A program made the translations under genes and the position numbers. The notes beneath the pieces were generated by a model, which made no database searches, was not told the DNA's origin, and worked only from the letters and a program-made list of their open reading frames with translations. A stretch of DNA of 64,000 nucleotides from the NCBI GenBank assembly GCA_905220665.1, contig CAJNAR010000014.1:62001-126000 (forward strand), in the 5' to 3' direction. Positions 53,201 to 63,777 of the stretch are shown here, one piece after another. How positions within the stretch are numbered: the stretch's first letter is position 1; each line of letters begins with the position of its first letter. Origin of the DNA: Albugo candida (taxonomy: Eukaryota; Oomycota; Peronosporomycetes; Albuginales; Albuginaceae).

Positions 53201-55713
53201 AGTCATTTGCTCACTTTCAGGCTCAAGGCGCTGAACAAATCATGCAGCTTCTCCAAGTTGCGTTACTCGACTTGTCGGAATCCATTGATGCTCTCTCCAT
53301 TCCACAAGCAGAACTCTTTGAACCGCTTTATCGACTTGTCACTTCGGATGTAAAGGAACGAACGCTATCGGCTCTGTTGGAATTATTAAACACATGTGGT
53401 CATTTGATCGCTGATGGCTGGCCGTTTGTGCTTTCAACAATCCAACAAGCTGCTGCATCGGGCGATCTCAAGACGCAATTGATCGCATTCAAATGTCTCC
53501 GACTGATTGTCGACGATTTGCTGGTATCACTCCCTCATGCATTCCTTCCCAATTGCGTCGAATGTATCGGACAATTCGCATGTAATGCCAAAGACGTCAA
53601 TGTGAGTCTCACAGCAGTAAATGAGTTATGGAGTGTTGCCGATATCATCGGGAAAGACACGAATGCTCGCTCACCCAGCAGCGTCAAGAGCAAGCATTGG
53701 AGCTGTGCATTCCAAGAATTGGGTCGAGTTGCATTGGACACACGCACAGAAGTACGAAATTGTGCCATCAATACGCTATTCGGAACTGGTGTGACGTACG
53801 GGAACCGCTTCTCATTGACCGAGTGGCAGGTCTTTCTGGAACAAACCGTTCTATCGATTGCAATCGGGCTACAAGAGCGTCGAAAGCGTCCGGTAGCACC
53901 CGATATCTTTCCAACGAAAAACTGTACTCGTAATCCTTCGAGAAACACAATTGTGATGCATCATTCCCGCGACAGCGCTGAGAAACAATGGGATGAATCT
54001 CAAGTTCTCATGTTTGCTGGAATCAGTCGCGTCCTTCAGTCCAATTGTCACCATTTACGTCAATATGGAACGTGGTTTGCGCACATTTGGCGCGTGCTTT
54101 TACGCCATGTGATCGACACAGCTACAGGCTACGAAAACTCGAAAGAAGTCGTCATCACAGCGATTCAAACACTACAAACGCTTTTACAAGTCGCAGTAAA
54201 GGAATACACGCATTCGACGCAGCCCGTACGTGCAAGCGCGGGGATGCGTGTGGTTGGAGGAGCACTGGTATCGGCTTCCCCAAGCGCTAAGGAGAATCGA
54301 TCTACGCTGACTGGAAATGAGAAACCTCTCTTCGATTCCGTCGCGCCAGAGCTATGGACAGAGGCTTTTCATCAACTCATTGGACTCTCTGATGTGCGAA
54401 ACGAAATCGAAAAGACCGATGCCGAAGAGGAGCAGGAAATTGCTGGTGCGATGGTTTCTGTCTTGTGCACACTTTACATCCAATGCAGAAACTCGGAATT
54501 CAGTGCGGAAGAGCGAATTGAGCGCATGCTGAATGTGTTTGAAGCGCTTATAAAACGGCATGTTTTAGTCAAAGAATCGAGCAATCGATCGATGAAAGGA
54601 GCGACCCAAATGGTAACTTCGAGCCTCCAATCGCGAATTCTTAACGCGTTTGAAGAATGCAACTTTTTCGAAGACAAGCACGTGATCCATTGCAAGATGC
54701 TCGATCAATTGATTCAATATATTCTCATGGCTGCATCCCGAGACTTGGTCTATTTTACACGACACGCATTAGTGACGTTGGCAAAAGTATACGCTCATGT
54801 GACGACCGAAACGCGGGCAAGTCGATTTCTTAAAGTGTTGGGATGTATTTCGCCGTTTCTTCGGTATGAAGGCGATGGAAATGGGATTCCAGAATTCGCG
54901 CTGACGCTTCATTCCTCTGCACAAAAAGCAGCTGCCAATTTGTGGAAAAACGCGCTTGAAGTGTTACTTGTGCTCATTTCGCACGGCCTGGAAGCGATCG
55001 CTCTGGAGACACTCTGTTTTCAAGCGTTGTTGGATACCATTGCCAAGTTTCTGCAGATTCCAAGGACACGCACAAGCGTTGGGGATTACGCAGAACGAGA
55101 CGTCTTACCTTTCCCGAGAGATGAAAAAGAGATGGGAATCGCTTTAAGTGCTTTGGAATTACTGGTGGAGAAAGTGGATATGCTTGCTCGTGATTCCGAT
55201 ACGATGGGGAAGGGAGACGATGAGCATGATACGTGCATTTCCGGACTCTTGCAGCTGCTCGTCACCGGAGCTGACATTTGCTGGGATTCGAGACAGGCGT
55301 GGACTGAATCGATTCAAGTGAGGCTTCTGATGACATGTTGTATTCGTCAGCTGTGCACGCTTGGTATCCAGGAGAATGATAAGCGTCTCGGTCAGATTAC
55401 TCGAGCAAAATTGGTGGCGATGGCGACCATTGCATTAGAGCGGTTGTCTTGTGCGCAGAACGAGTTTGACGGCAGATTGAAAGAAGGTGACGCAAGTGAA
55501 GATGAAGAAGATCAGGCTCGCGTATTGGTGTTTCTGAGTGCGATGAGCCAAGTTGGCGTGCATCCACAGTGCGTTCTCGAATTGTTTCCGCTGCTTTGTC
55601 AGTGTATCACGTCAACAAATGCGCAACTTCGGAAAAATGTACAGGAAATATTTCTTCGAGCAAATTTACCGCAGCATTTTTATAACGCAATTGGGAAGGA
55701 ATGTGATGGTTGA
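50251..55713 (+). CDS. MON2-like Golgi/endosome trafficking scaffold (BIG/GBF-related, no Sec7 catalytic domain)
   Basis: A single exon of 1820 codons. The N-terminus (DFLRLISEDLHTLHHEVRKKYPVVKEAI) is the DCB domain of MON2, followed by the HUS-like region (LLRPFLLTCNHTNASHKILILALISIQRLVS). Long helical HEAT-like stretches fill the rest, with Ser/Thr/Gly-rich loops around residues 350-395 and 455-500. MON2 family proteins act on late Golgi and endosomes as a scaffold in retrograde transport, and no Sec7 exchange motif is seen here. Length is slightly above human MON2. It lies head-to-tail with the kinesin gene, 274 bp apart. Confidence 0.9.
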   Translation: MDFLRLISEDLHTLHHEVRKKYPVVKEAIDKALAMLPLLQKQYVNLLREQNASMGSSPGPGHPMFKCDILLRPFLLTCNHTNASHKILILALISIQRLVSWDAIEPCSIKSIVRVLQIQAEKSINVEVHVKLLQTLLQLVTVNYEEKPARNLILMDKTLNKDSKHIVVDTQLDRTTSENGDRNSSNSLIGNEDLVMQAVWICLHLHETSSGPNSVVGNTAAMTIRQVVSMAFGKVHRNAQAKRCGIILFQELCLMSREENGVWLNRSNLPHGTSVPVSLASSSSLTSKDYSFSSLMSTSLAVELLETILSSHARLFRSDVEFRTILQQHIVSLIQLTLEVANSERGLAVTHGPSFPGSSSIGPTSSSTMNTILANSIGSTTSTSPPVFSSFPLLVRVMRLASIFLGSFSDVLPEEASMVIQLLLEIISNGSLETSIGRASNQAKLPEVHSLTSLINGNGGDVTPTLTTHVGTNTLLPGSTPSSNYNGNAAPGGSISSHATGSSFVTWSVLLALEVVNRFAMESTMIAAIASVNTPAQSSVIATLSKVVANMITSCPGSDFRPHQDHSSLLALSSGGSTPTNLTLSFSTVSSRCGLELLNEQEAPPLQQSLTALRVSVTCQSNLISSLFDLSRIMEDEETSQTLAKHCVSNMAPYVLSALQSTMRNCREMDLIVMSLKSYHLLATTASRLGAILKGEGSIDLTICPLSPISDMAARKMEEIILACLRALCAFSFPLPDGIISSNAKNLTVNSTTASIHHPNSQNVEENISVEASGQESDSCNVLITWREIHAMKAVFGAAHIMEAQLSETEWFVLLQGLETIVGLTDSKARSGQYKILTKMYRIASFRVEDEDIEQQLMMLGASINEFFEDARKLECEALSRLLNALCRVCRYQLGFSVTRSSPNSFHSTKEDDLATLHHFHQLKVYQNYLGIGLQGSGHYVFSFSLRMFARLAPSNAKAFRKVTHELMEMTTSKPLSLSNAEAQSFAHFQAQGAEQIMQLLQVALLDLSESIDALSIPQAELFEPLYRLVTSDVKERTLSALLELLNTCGHLIADGWPFVLSTIQQAAASGDLKTQLIAFKCLRLIVDDLLVSLPHAFLPNCVECIGQFACNAKDVNVSLTAVNELWSVADIIGKDTNARSPSSVKSKHWSCAFQELGRVALDTRTEVRNCAINTLFGTGVTYGNRFSLTEWQVFLEQTVLSIAIGLQERRKRPVAPDIFPTKNCTRNPSRNTIVMHHSRDSAEKQWDESQVLMFAGISRVLQSNCHHLRQYGTWFAHIWRVLLRHVIDTATGYENSKEVVITAIQTLQTLLQVAVKEYTHSTQPVRASAGMRVVGGALVSASPSAKENRSTLTGNEKPLFDSVAPELWTEAFHQLIGLSDVRNEIEKTDAEEEQEIAGAMVSVLCTLYIQCRNSEFSAEERIERMLNVFEALIKRHVLVKESSNRSMKGATQMVTSSLQSRILNAFEECNFFEDKHVIHCKMLDQLIQYILMAASRDLVYFTRHALVTLAKVYAHVTTETRASRFLKVLGCISPFLRYEGDGNGIPEFALTLHSSAQKAAANLWKNALEVLLVLISHGLEAIALETLCFQALLDTIAKFLQIPRTRTSVGDYAERDVLPFPRDEKEMGIALSALELLVEKVDMLARDSDTMGKGDDEHDTCISGLLQLLVTGADICWDSRQAWTESIQVRLLMTCCIRQLCTLGIQENDKRLGQITRAKLVAMATIALERLSCAQNEFDGRLKEGDASEDEEDQARVLVFLSAMSQVGVHPQCVLELFPLLCQCITSTNAQLRKNVQEIFLRANLPQHFYNAIGKECDG

Positions 55714-55987
55714 GGAACGTTTGAAGGAGCGGTATTGCCCGTAGAGATGGATCGATTTTGAAACGCTGATGCTTTCCGAATGCATTGGGAAATTGAACTG
55801 AACTTTTCCGAGTCAGTCGAAGGGCTCCTATGAAATATGAAGGTGTGCTTGTGTGTGTACATAGTGTACTTACAGATATAATAATATAAGTTGATACGGG
55901 AATTGTATTGTAAGAGGTAGCTGTCGATGTCGCTTCAAGATACATGTCGCTTCAAGATCGAGTTGCATCGATGTTTGCTGTTTAGGA

Positions 55988-58900
55988 ATGACGCATATAC
56001 AGTATCTAAGTCTATTCAAGGGAGGTAAAAAGTCAAAATCAGCCTCTAGACCTTTTGCTCGACGACAAATCGATGCAAGGAATACGCTTCAGGTCGTGTC
56101 CGACCTCGAGAAAGAAAGCTCTGGCACTTCCTATATTCCCGTATCAATTGCACGAGAACAAATAAGTCGTGTGGTAAGTGATATGCAGTCGATAAAGCAG
56201 TATCATTCGATGCAGTTGGAAGACTTGAATATGCACATTCAAGCTGCGGAACAAAGGTGGAAGACTAGAGCAAAGGAGAAGCTTACTTTATATCGACAGA
56301 AAACCAGTAATTCGTTTGATGAGTACGAGAATCGTATCTCCACACTAAAAGGAATATATTCGGAATCGGAGCAAGTCTTCAAAAGGAGATTTGAAGTGTG
56401 TTTGATGCAGCAGGAAGATATATCTCACTGGTATCAAAGAAGGCTTGAGGAGAGCTCCAGGCTGCTGGAAGTTTGCAAGCTTCAAAAGGAGGATATCATC
56501 ATGCTTCTGATCAAGCAAAGTGAGGAACAAATTGACAAACAAGCTGAAATCCTGTCGAATTCCTTAAGCCTCAAGCATCAGAGGGAGTTGAAGCAGGCCC
56601 AAGCGGTTCTGGATAAACTTGTGATTTCAGGAAGCGCTCTGACCTCCGAGATAAGCAAACTACGTACTTGGAACCAGCAAACAGTTAGTGAGTTTGAACG
56701 TGAGCGCGTTCATTTGCATCAAGAAGGCATATTGAATGTCACCGTACGACAGACAGTATCTCACATTGTGGATCGCATTGCCGAAAGCTTTTTCTGTGAG
56801 CAGAGTCATAAAAGAGAGAAACGATTGACATTTCAGTGTCAAAACGCAATCAATGACAAATGCCTGTACCTGACAAAGGTTGAGGACCTTGAAGACGAGG
56901 TTGAGGCTCTCAAGCATCAAATTTCATCGTTCGGAAGGAAAACTGCGAGAGACACATTAGATCAGATGGTTGCCGTGATTTCATCTCGTGACAGGCAAAA
57001 TCGACTTTTGTCTAATGCTTCTGAAGCATCTCAGACAGAGGAGATGGGTAGGCATCATCAAGCTGATGCGTGGACGAGCTGTGACCTTGAAATGCTTAAT
57101 ACATTAAACCAGACGCTCGTAGGCCTTGATGATTCCACCAAAAGATTGGGTTCTGTCGACATTGGAACGGAGACGGCATCTATTGCGATTGCAGAGGATT
57201 TCACGCAAACAGAAACGTATTGTGAGGAGTTCCAAAGTGATTCGAAGAATCCCATTGAAAGATCAAAAGTATCTCACGGTGAGGAGCCTCAACTTCGAAA
57301 GGATGGCCAGATGCTCGGTCAGCAGGTCGAGAAGAGCTCGATTGAGGTGCATCAAGCAGAGAAAAAAGCGTCTGTACCGAGGCAGAGCACTCAGGCAAAG
57401 CCTTTTGTGGATTCCGGGCTAGATACTTCCCTTCTCGAGAAAGAAGGTCATAGTAAGGAGATGGCACAATTGATTCTCAATGGAATTGAAAAAGGAAAAC
57501 GTTTTTGGAATTCTGGTGATCGAAAAAAATGCTTTGAGACCTATTTCAATGCGTTAACGCAGTGCTCGAGCGAATTAAGCCTTATTGGTGCTACTTCAAA
57601 AGCTGCTGAATGCGAAAAGGTTTTAGAAGAGGCTCCAAAATACCCACTCGCCAAAGCTGCCTTAATTCTACGAGAACAATTGAATGAAGTCTCAAAGTCG
57701 AATGAAGAGAAATCGCTGCCAATAGCTGAGGCAAAATCACCTCAGAGGCAAAGCAAACGATCGACAAAGAAACAAGCTCCTCTTCCCGAGTCCGTCAAAG
57801 CTGGTCCAAGCTTTAGTGGATCCTTGCAGATGAACACACAAAAAGTAGAAAGCCTGGAGGAGCTTGTGCGTACAGATAAATTGAGAATCGCTCAGCTTGA
57901 AGCAATGATAGCGGCTATGAATCAGGTGGCGGCTCAGGCAACCCGTGAAGCCTTAAATGAGCCTGAGAAGAATGAGAACAAAAAGCTTGAAAATGACTTA
58001 CAAGCGACTCGAAGGGAAATGGAAACGCTATCTAAACAGCTGCAAGATGCCTACAGCCATTGTAAAGCGTTGGAAGATCAGATCAAAAGCTACAAAGCCG
58101 AACTCGCAATCGTCTCGCTTAAAGGCGCACAGCTTGTACAAATGCAAGCAGAATTGAATGCGGCTCAAAGCGTAGCTGCTGAGGCTTCCAAGCTATCCTG
58201 TGACCTGAAAGCCTTACAAATGCTTCACGCCACGCTTGAAGTCAACTACAGAGAAGAACAGAAGCTTCGCAAAAAGTATTACAATCAGGTCGAAGATCTG
58301 AAAGGGAAAATTCGTGTGTTTGCGCGATGTCGTCCAATCTCCAAATCCGAGTCCGAGCGCAAGTGTGAAGTATGCGTATCCTTTCCCAACGACATGACAA
58401 TCTCTCTACAGACATCTCGAGGAGCGAAAGAATTTGTATTCGATCAGGTTTTCTCACCTGACAGCACTCAAGAACAAGTCTTTGAAGACACCCAGCATTT
58501 GATTCAATCCACCATTGACGGGTACAACGTCTGCATCTTTGCATATGGCCAAACAGGCTCTGGCAAGACATTCACCATGACCGGAAGTGACACTCTGCCG
58601 GGTCTAAGCCCCCGGGCAATTCGTCACCTATTTTCACGGATCGCTGAAGTGGGCGATCAGTATTCCATCACACTTCAGGCGTACATGATCGAGCTATATA
58701 ACGACTCCCTGATCGATTTGTTCGCACTTGTGGATGGCCATCCGTCCAGCGAGAAACTCGATATCAAAAAGAATGACAAAGGCTTGGTGTATGTACAGAA
58801 TGCCACGATCAAAGCATGCACCTCCGCCCAGCAGACTCTGAGGCTTTTCGACCAAGCCAACCAGAAACGCCAAGTTGGAGCTACGAAAATGAACGCTGAG

Positions 58901-59545
58901 AGCTCCCGATCACATTCCGTGCTGTCGATTCTCGTTCAAGCAACCCATAAATCAAACAAAGTTACTACAACTGGAAAAATGAGTCTTGTTGATTTGGCAG
59001 GAAGTGAGCGGGCCGGAAAGACTGGCGCTACAGCAGATCGACTGAAGGAGGCACAAGCGATCAACAAGAGTTTGAGTGGTACGAATTTCCGATCTCCTGC
59101 TTGCACGAGTCTAAACTCGATATAAATCAGCGCTGGGGGATGTTATTGCCGCATTGTCGAGCAATGAAAAGTTCATTCCGTATCGAAACAACAAGGTTTG
59201 TGCCCTATCGAGGTCCTGACGATTGAGATGCTGACAGTATCAACAGCTGACGCAACTAATGCAGGATTCACTGGGCGGAAATGCTAAGACGGTACGATTC
59301 AATCCAAATTGCGCGCTCTCTCAATTCTGAATTGCTGCATAAAGCTCATGTTTGTGAATATCTCTCCGGCCGACTACAATCAGGAAGAAACGCAGACATC
59401 CTTGCAATACGCATCTCGTGTCAAGCTGATCACCAATTCGGCCAACAAGAATGCCGACAGCGAGCGAGTGAATGCGCTCAAGACGATAATCAAACAGCTA
59501 CGGGCAGGCAAGACCGACATTGAGTATGAAGGCTTGATAGACTAG
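55988..59545 (+). CDS. kinesin-14, KCBP-like minus-end C-terminal motor
   Basis: Four exons: 55,988-59,078, 59,131-59,195, 59,247-59,291 and 59,345-59,545. Introns are 51-53 nt, and the joined 3402 nt close as 1133 aa. The N-terminal two thirds are coiled coil, broken near residues 490-565 by a small helical repeat-like module (MAQLILNGIEKGKRFWNSGD). The motor starts after the neck YYNQVEDLKGKIRVFARCRP (about residue 770), which matches the KCBP/kinesin-14 neck. Motifs: GQTGSGKT P-loop, NAESSRSHS switch I, LVDLAGSER switch II, and YRNNK|LTQLMQDSLGGNAKT across an intron. No MyTH4/FERM is present. It should be a minus-end-directed microtubule motor. All three introns fall inside the motor; read unspliced, the protein would end early within it. 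Confidence 0.95.
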
Positions 59546-59696
59546 CCTTCGAGCGTTGATCACTCGAAAACAGGTGAAAATTCTTCAAGCTTTATTTCTC
59601 TTTCTCTACTGAAATTAACATTCTGGCTTTCAAAATTGGAGTCCCACAAATGATACAATGCCGTAGAGAAATGAGAATGCAGAGTTGTGAGATCTT

Positions 59697-60352
59697 TTAT
59701 CTGTTGGCTTTGGCAACACGCTCGATCTCATCTTTTTTCTTAATTGCATAACTGTTGGAAGAGCCTTTGGATGCATTGATGAGTTCATCAGCCAAACATT
59801 CAGCAATTGTTTTGACATTTCGGAAGGAAGCTTCACGTGCTCCGGTGGCGATGAGGTATAAGGCCTGGTTCACACGACGAAATGGAGATACATCCACACC
59901 TTGACGACGCACAACACCAGCCGATCCAACTCGCGTGGAGTCTTCTCTGGGTCCTGACTTGATCACAGCTTCCACCACAACTTGCAGTGGGTTTCTATCA
60001 GTCAAAAGATGGATGATCTCCAGAGCGTGTTTGACAATTCGCACAGCTTTGAGCTTCTTCCCGCTGTTTCGTCCATGACGCATAAGCGCGTTCACCAATC
60101 GTTCGACAATTGGGCATTGAGCTTTACGGAAACGCTTCTTTTGGTATCGTCCAGCGGTATGAGGAAGGAACGTCATTGCTTTTCCCTTGATTGCGATGTA
60201 ATCCTCCAAAGCAATGTCCGAGCTTACTGTGAGCTCGTCGTAGGACCTACAGATACGCAAAGGTTGTGAGCGTTGAGATGCGGTAGAATAGGTATCAAGC
60301 TAGCGGATTACCATTTGTTGAACAATTTCACTTCACCGGCAACTTCAGCCAT
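59697..60352 (-). CDS. RPS5: 40S ribosomal protein S5 (uS7)
   Basis: Two exons, 60,352-60,312 and 60,246-59,697; a 65-nt intron interrupts the LFNKW|S codon region. The joined 591 nt give 196 aa, normal for eukaryotic uS7. Motifs: [74 protein letters not shown], and the C-terminal [22 protein letters not shown]. It binds the 18S 3' major domain at the mRNA exit. It is convergent with the kinesin gene (151 bp). An early intron just after the start is common for ribosomal protein genes. Confidence 0.97.
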
Positions 60353-61453
60353 TGTGCGGAAAGCTTGAGAAAAAAAACGCAATTTACGATTCCGTTTTCA
60401 AGGACGCGGAAATGAGTGGTAGAAATTTGGCACCATACAAATATCAAGTTATATATACAAATCACAAGTGTATTGACATGGCCCGGTCCTGAACTGGCCG
60501 ATCTTTAGTATTTACGTTAACGTGATTTATAACAGTTATTGTGGTAATCAAAGAGAAAGCAATGCAGCATTGCTATCTCTTTCCTAATGAAGCCACTAAC
60601 ACTTACTACCTCGTATTGTTACTAGGGTTTACTTGTAATGTCAATGTTTCCGCCAAAACACGTGAGAGAGCAGATATATCCTCAGAAAATCCTAACGCGA
60701 GAAGGAGAAGTTTAGTCCTTTCAAGATGTCGCGGTGGAACCATTTCTTGTTAGCACATACAACTTCCTGCCACCGAAATGACAAATGCGATAAAAAACGA
60801 CATGGAAACGCATCTGAGCAAAAGAACATATCGCCAATCGTACTGTTTGCATCATATTTTTTCACAAAACAAAGATGAAGGTAAACGACTATAATGACCA
60901 AAATGATTGCATAGCAGAGCTTGTTCGCAATTCAAAACAACACTCGAGTTGACAATTTCATCGAGATCGTCGACAGCCTTCCTACAATAATATGCACAAA
61001 TGCAAGAAGGCTGATAGAGTTTATGTCATCCGCCATCTTCAGTAGTAACCGGATAACAACTCGGATGAGGTGATGAGATCCTTCCGTATCCACGAAGAGA
61101 GACAACATAAGCATTTTCACCCAACTACTCTTGCGACGCACAAATATGCTCTTTTGTCATCCTACACGACGAGAACGGGTGCATTCAGCCATACTGATTC
61201 ATGCTATGGTAGTCGCATGTACGACGATCATAATTCAACAAGTTCCTCGAGCGTTACTCCTTCGTCGCCATATAAAATGAAGCGACAATCGCGGACCAAA
61301 CAACGAATCAGTGTGACCAAATTGGCATCCGAAATGCTCATCGAGTTGGCAGAAATGTTGGCTTCATACATTGGGGACACATCAAATAACAAACATTCAA
61401 AGGGATTCTATCAATGGGGAGCATCAGTACCCTTTATACAATATACAAAATCG
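60353..61453. other. intergenic, RPS5 5' flank and 3' flank of FYVE gene
   Basis: AT-rich with no clear gene apart from the doubtful frame at 61,073. Some promoter of RPS5 must lie near 60,353-60,600; no element is identified. Confidence 0.4.
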
Positions 61454-61477
61454 CTAAGTCGATGCAATACTCTGTGA
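61073..61477 (+). CDS. doubtful small ORF, 134 aa
   Basis: An ATG frame with a Ser/Thr-rich middle, a basic KMKRQSRTKQR stretch and a helical segment (VTKLASEMLIELAEMLASYIGD). The composition is protein-like, but no family is recognised. It overlaps the convergent FYVE gene's end by 24 bp, which is unusual here. It could be chance. Confidence 0.35.
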   Translation: MRSFRIHEERQHKHFHPTTLATHKYALLSSYTTRTGAFSHTDSCYGSRMYDDHNSTSSSSVTPSSPYKMKRQSRTKQRISVTKLASEMLIELAEMLASYIGDTSNNKHSKGFYQWGASVPFIQYTKSLSRCNTL

Positions 61478-63466
61478 TCTGATTTGTACGATTTTCGAAG
61501 CCGTTCGTGCAAGTCGCGCCATAGCGTTGTACTGAGACTCTGTTACCTGCTGATTTGTTCTATTAAGACAACAAACTGTCCCAACAACGACATTATCCTC
61601 TAGAATCAAAGGGAACCCGCAATAGAATTCGGCATCCAAAATCTTGATTACGCCGGTATCAGAGAAGCGAACATCTGCTTGTAATGACGGCACAATCAGC
61701 GGGATGTCTGAAGCCAGCAAATGCGAGCATACAGATTGATTACGAGGCATCCTCGACTGACGGAATTCCGGGATGCTGCTGGCAATCGCCAGCATCTCAT
61801 GCTCGCCGATAATCGTCACAAATCCCACTTGACAATCGATTTCTTTGGCAATCAGATCACAAATGATATTCAGCTCCTCAATATCTCCAAGATGGAAAAG
61901 ATTCTGCTTCTCAATCACTTGTAAACGTTTTGTTTCGTTATCCGAAATGGGTGCAAGCGGTACTCGATCCGATGGATTCACGTAATTGAGCGCGTAGGAC
62001 CTCGCTTCAGCATTAGCGAGCACGCAATTGTCTAAGTGGATCTCCTGAATTGGTGCTTCTTCCAGCATTTGGAAGTACTCCGACTCTAACAAAGCTGTTT
62101 GGCTTTGGCTTACGCCCGTGTAATACTTTTCAATATCGGAGTCGGACGCAGTAGCTTCCGATTCTTCTCGAAGCAATTCAGTCATTTGTTTGACAACTGC
62201 GATAACAGACGATTTCTTGCTGGTATCCGCTTGCGAAAATGACTTTTGCAGTAAACCAGCTAACACGGAAGCTGTGGATGGCGTTCCTTCCGAATTTGGT
62301 CGCACTTTAAATGGTTTGAGATCCTCCAAATGAACTTTGCTGAAGTTGCAGGTCTCCACACGAGCAAGACATCCTTTACAAATATCAACCTCTTTGGGAC
62401 GCTTACCATACTCTTCGCGATACTGACGAGTTGAGCAGGTCTTACAAGCTGCGTTTCCACACAGCTGACACTGGTTTTTATCTTTCTTCAGCAATATATT
62501 ACAACAAACACACTCTATATTGGTGTCCTGAAGCCGTTTCTTATCAATCATGATCTGAGCGCCGAGCCTTCGTCGATACACCAGTGCCAGTAATCGAGGT
62601 ATCGCGGCCGACATATTATCCAACCGTTTCTGAATCTTTCGACTTGAAGCTTTTCGCACTTTGGATCGATACGTATGCCCCTCAAAATACTTTGCGTAAA
62701 ACAAAAGCCGACATTCACGCTGATTTCCTTCCATTTCCACATTCTCCACAGCATAGCCGGCGATGATACTGTGTAGATGACTGAGTCCTCTTTGAACCTC
62801 TTGTAAGCTGTTTGGATCATGAATCGAACTCAAGATTTTGGTAAAGCCCGATTTATCAGGTCGATCATGAATAAAGTCCAGATAGTCCCACTGTTCATTA
62901 CGATTCATAAAGTTTGAGCGAGCGAATACAGCCGACTTGATTGCAACATCACATTCCTGGCCATTGGGAATAAAGGCTGGATCCACATCTCCCCCAAAAG
63001 ACTCTTCTTGCTCATGATTTGATCGCACATTCACCATGGCCTTGTGTCTCAGTAATCCGTAAACAAAGCTGTTTCCGAAAATCGCCGACATTGTGTCATT
63101 ATACGTTTGTGTATTGGATTCACTCAACGCATTTCGAAGCTCTTGCATGGAGCAAGCGAGTCGTCCTTTGGTAACAACCAAATACGAATTGGCTTGCAGC
63201 TGAGAATACGTCTCAAACCCTGATATTTCCTGCTTCCAGTCGCAATCTTGGAAAGTATCAAACAAATTGTCCCAATCGATCATTGAATATATACGATTCG
63301 TGACCGCTTCCAACGTGTGGTTGTCGTACGAGAAGCGTGTTGCGTTAGTTTCACAATCCTCTGATTCAGAGACTTCGCCCGAGAGAAATCGGCGAAGTCG
63401 AGCGCTTATACATTCACCAGAAGACGTTGATGAAATGGATTTGATCAGAATAGACCGCATCTGCAT
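61454..63466 (-). CDS. START-like / FYVE zinc finger / GAF domain protein
   Basis: A single exon of 670 aa. Residues about 50-290 look like the START-type lipid-binding domain often found N-terminal to FYVE in oomycetes. Residues about 319-366 form a FYVE-type zinc finger by cysteine spacing (CVCC, CQLCGNAACKTC, ICKGC). The usual RR.HHCR core is replaced by NQCQLCGNAA, so PI3P binding is uncertain. Residues about 520-660 form a GAF domain (CQVGFVTIIGEHEMLAIAS, SVCSHLL, FYCGFPLILEDNVVVGTVCCL). The combination is an oomycete-enriched architecture, possibly a signalling or endosomal protein. Confidence 0.85.
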   Translation of the reverse strand: MQMRSILIKSISSTSSGECISARLRRFLSGEVSESEDCETNATRFSYDNHTLEAVTNRIYSMIDWDNLFDTFQDCDWKQEISGFETYSQLQANSYLVVTKGRLACSMQELRNALSESNTQTYNDTMSAIFGNSFVYGLLRHKAMVNVRSNHEQEESFGGDVDPAFIPNGQECDVAIKSAVFARSNFMNRNEQWDYLDFIHDRPDKSGFTKILSSIHDPNSLQEVQRGLSHLHSIIAGYAVENVEMEGNQRECRLLFYAKYFEGHTYRSKVRKASSRKIQKRLDNMSAAIPRLLALVYRRRLGAQIMIDKKRLQDTNIECVCCNILLKKDKNQCQLCGNAACKTCSTRQYREEYGKRPKEVDICKGCLARVETCNFSKVHLEDLKPFKVRPNSEGTPSTASVLAGLLQKSFSQADTSKKSSVIAVVKQMTELLREESEATASDSDIEKYYTGVSQSQTALLESEYFQMLEEAPIQEIHLDNCVLANAEARSYALNYVNPSDRVPLAPISDNETKRLQVIEKQNLFHLGDIEELNIICDLIAKEIDCQVGFVTIIGEHEMLAIASSIPEFRQSRMPRNQSVCSHLLASDIPLIVPSLQADVRFSDTGVIKILDAEFYCGFPLILEDNVVVGTVCCLNRTNQQVTESQYNAMARLARTASKIVQIRSQSIAST

Positions 63467-63777
63467 AGAAAATCTACTCTGACTCCATAATGATCGAATA
63501 GTTGTAGCTACTGTGATGCTTTTACATTCCCAACGTGATGGGTAAAATTTTCGAATTTTCTATAGACGACGTATGCTCGTCATAGAGTATATAGAGTGAT
63601 GGGCACCTGTACATGCTACTTTCGAAGCGATGTTCTATGCTTTATCCCACTGTCGTGATTCCATGACACGATGCTGATCCTACCGCAGCAAAAAACACTT
63701 GGAAGCCCATTAATCAGCTGGAGATAATTCTCGTTCCATGTTTAAAAATAACTGGAGGCTGTCTCTTAGTAGCGATT
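63467..63777. other. intergenic, divergent promoter region
   Basis: 311 bp between the FYVE/GAF gene start (leftward) and the next gene start (rightward). No distinct motif recognised. Confidence 0.4.
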
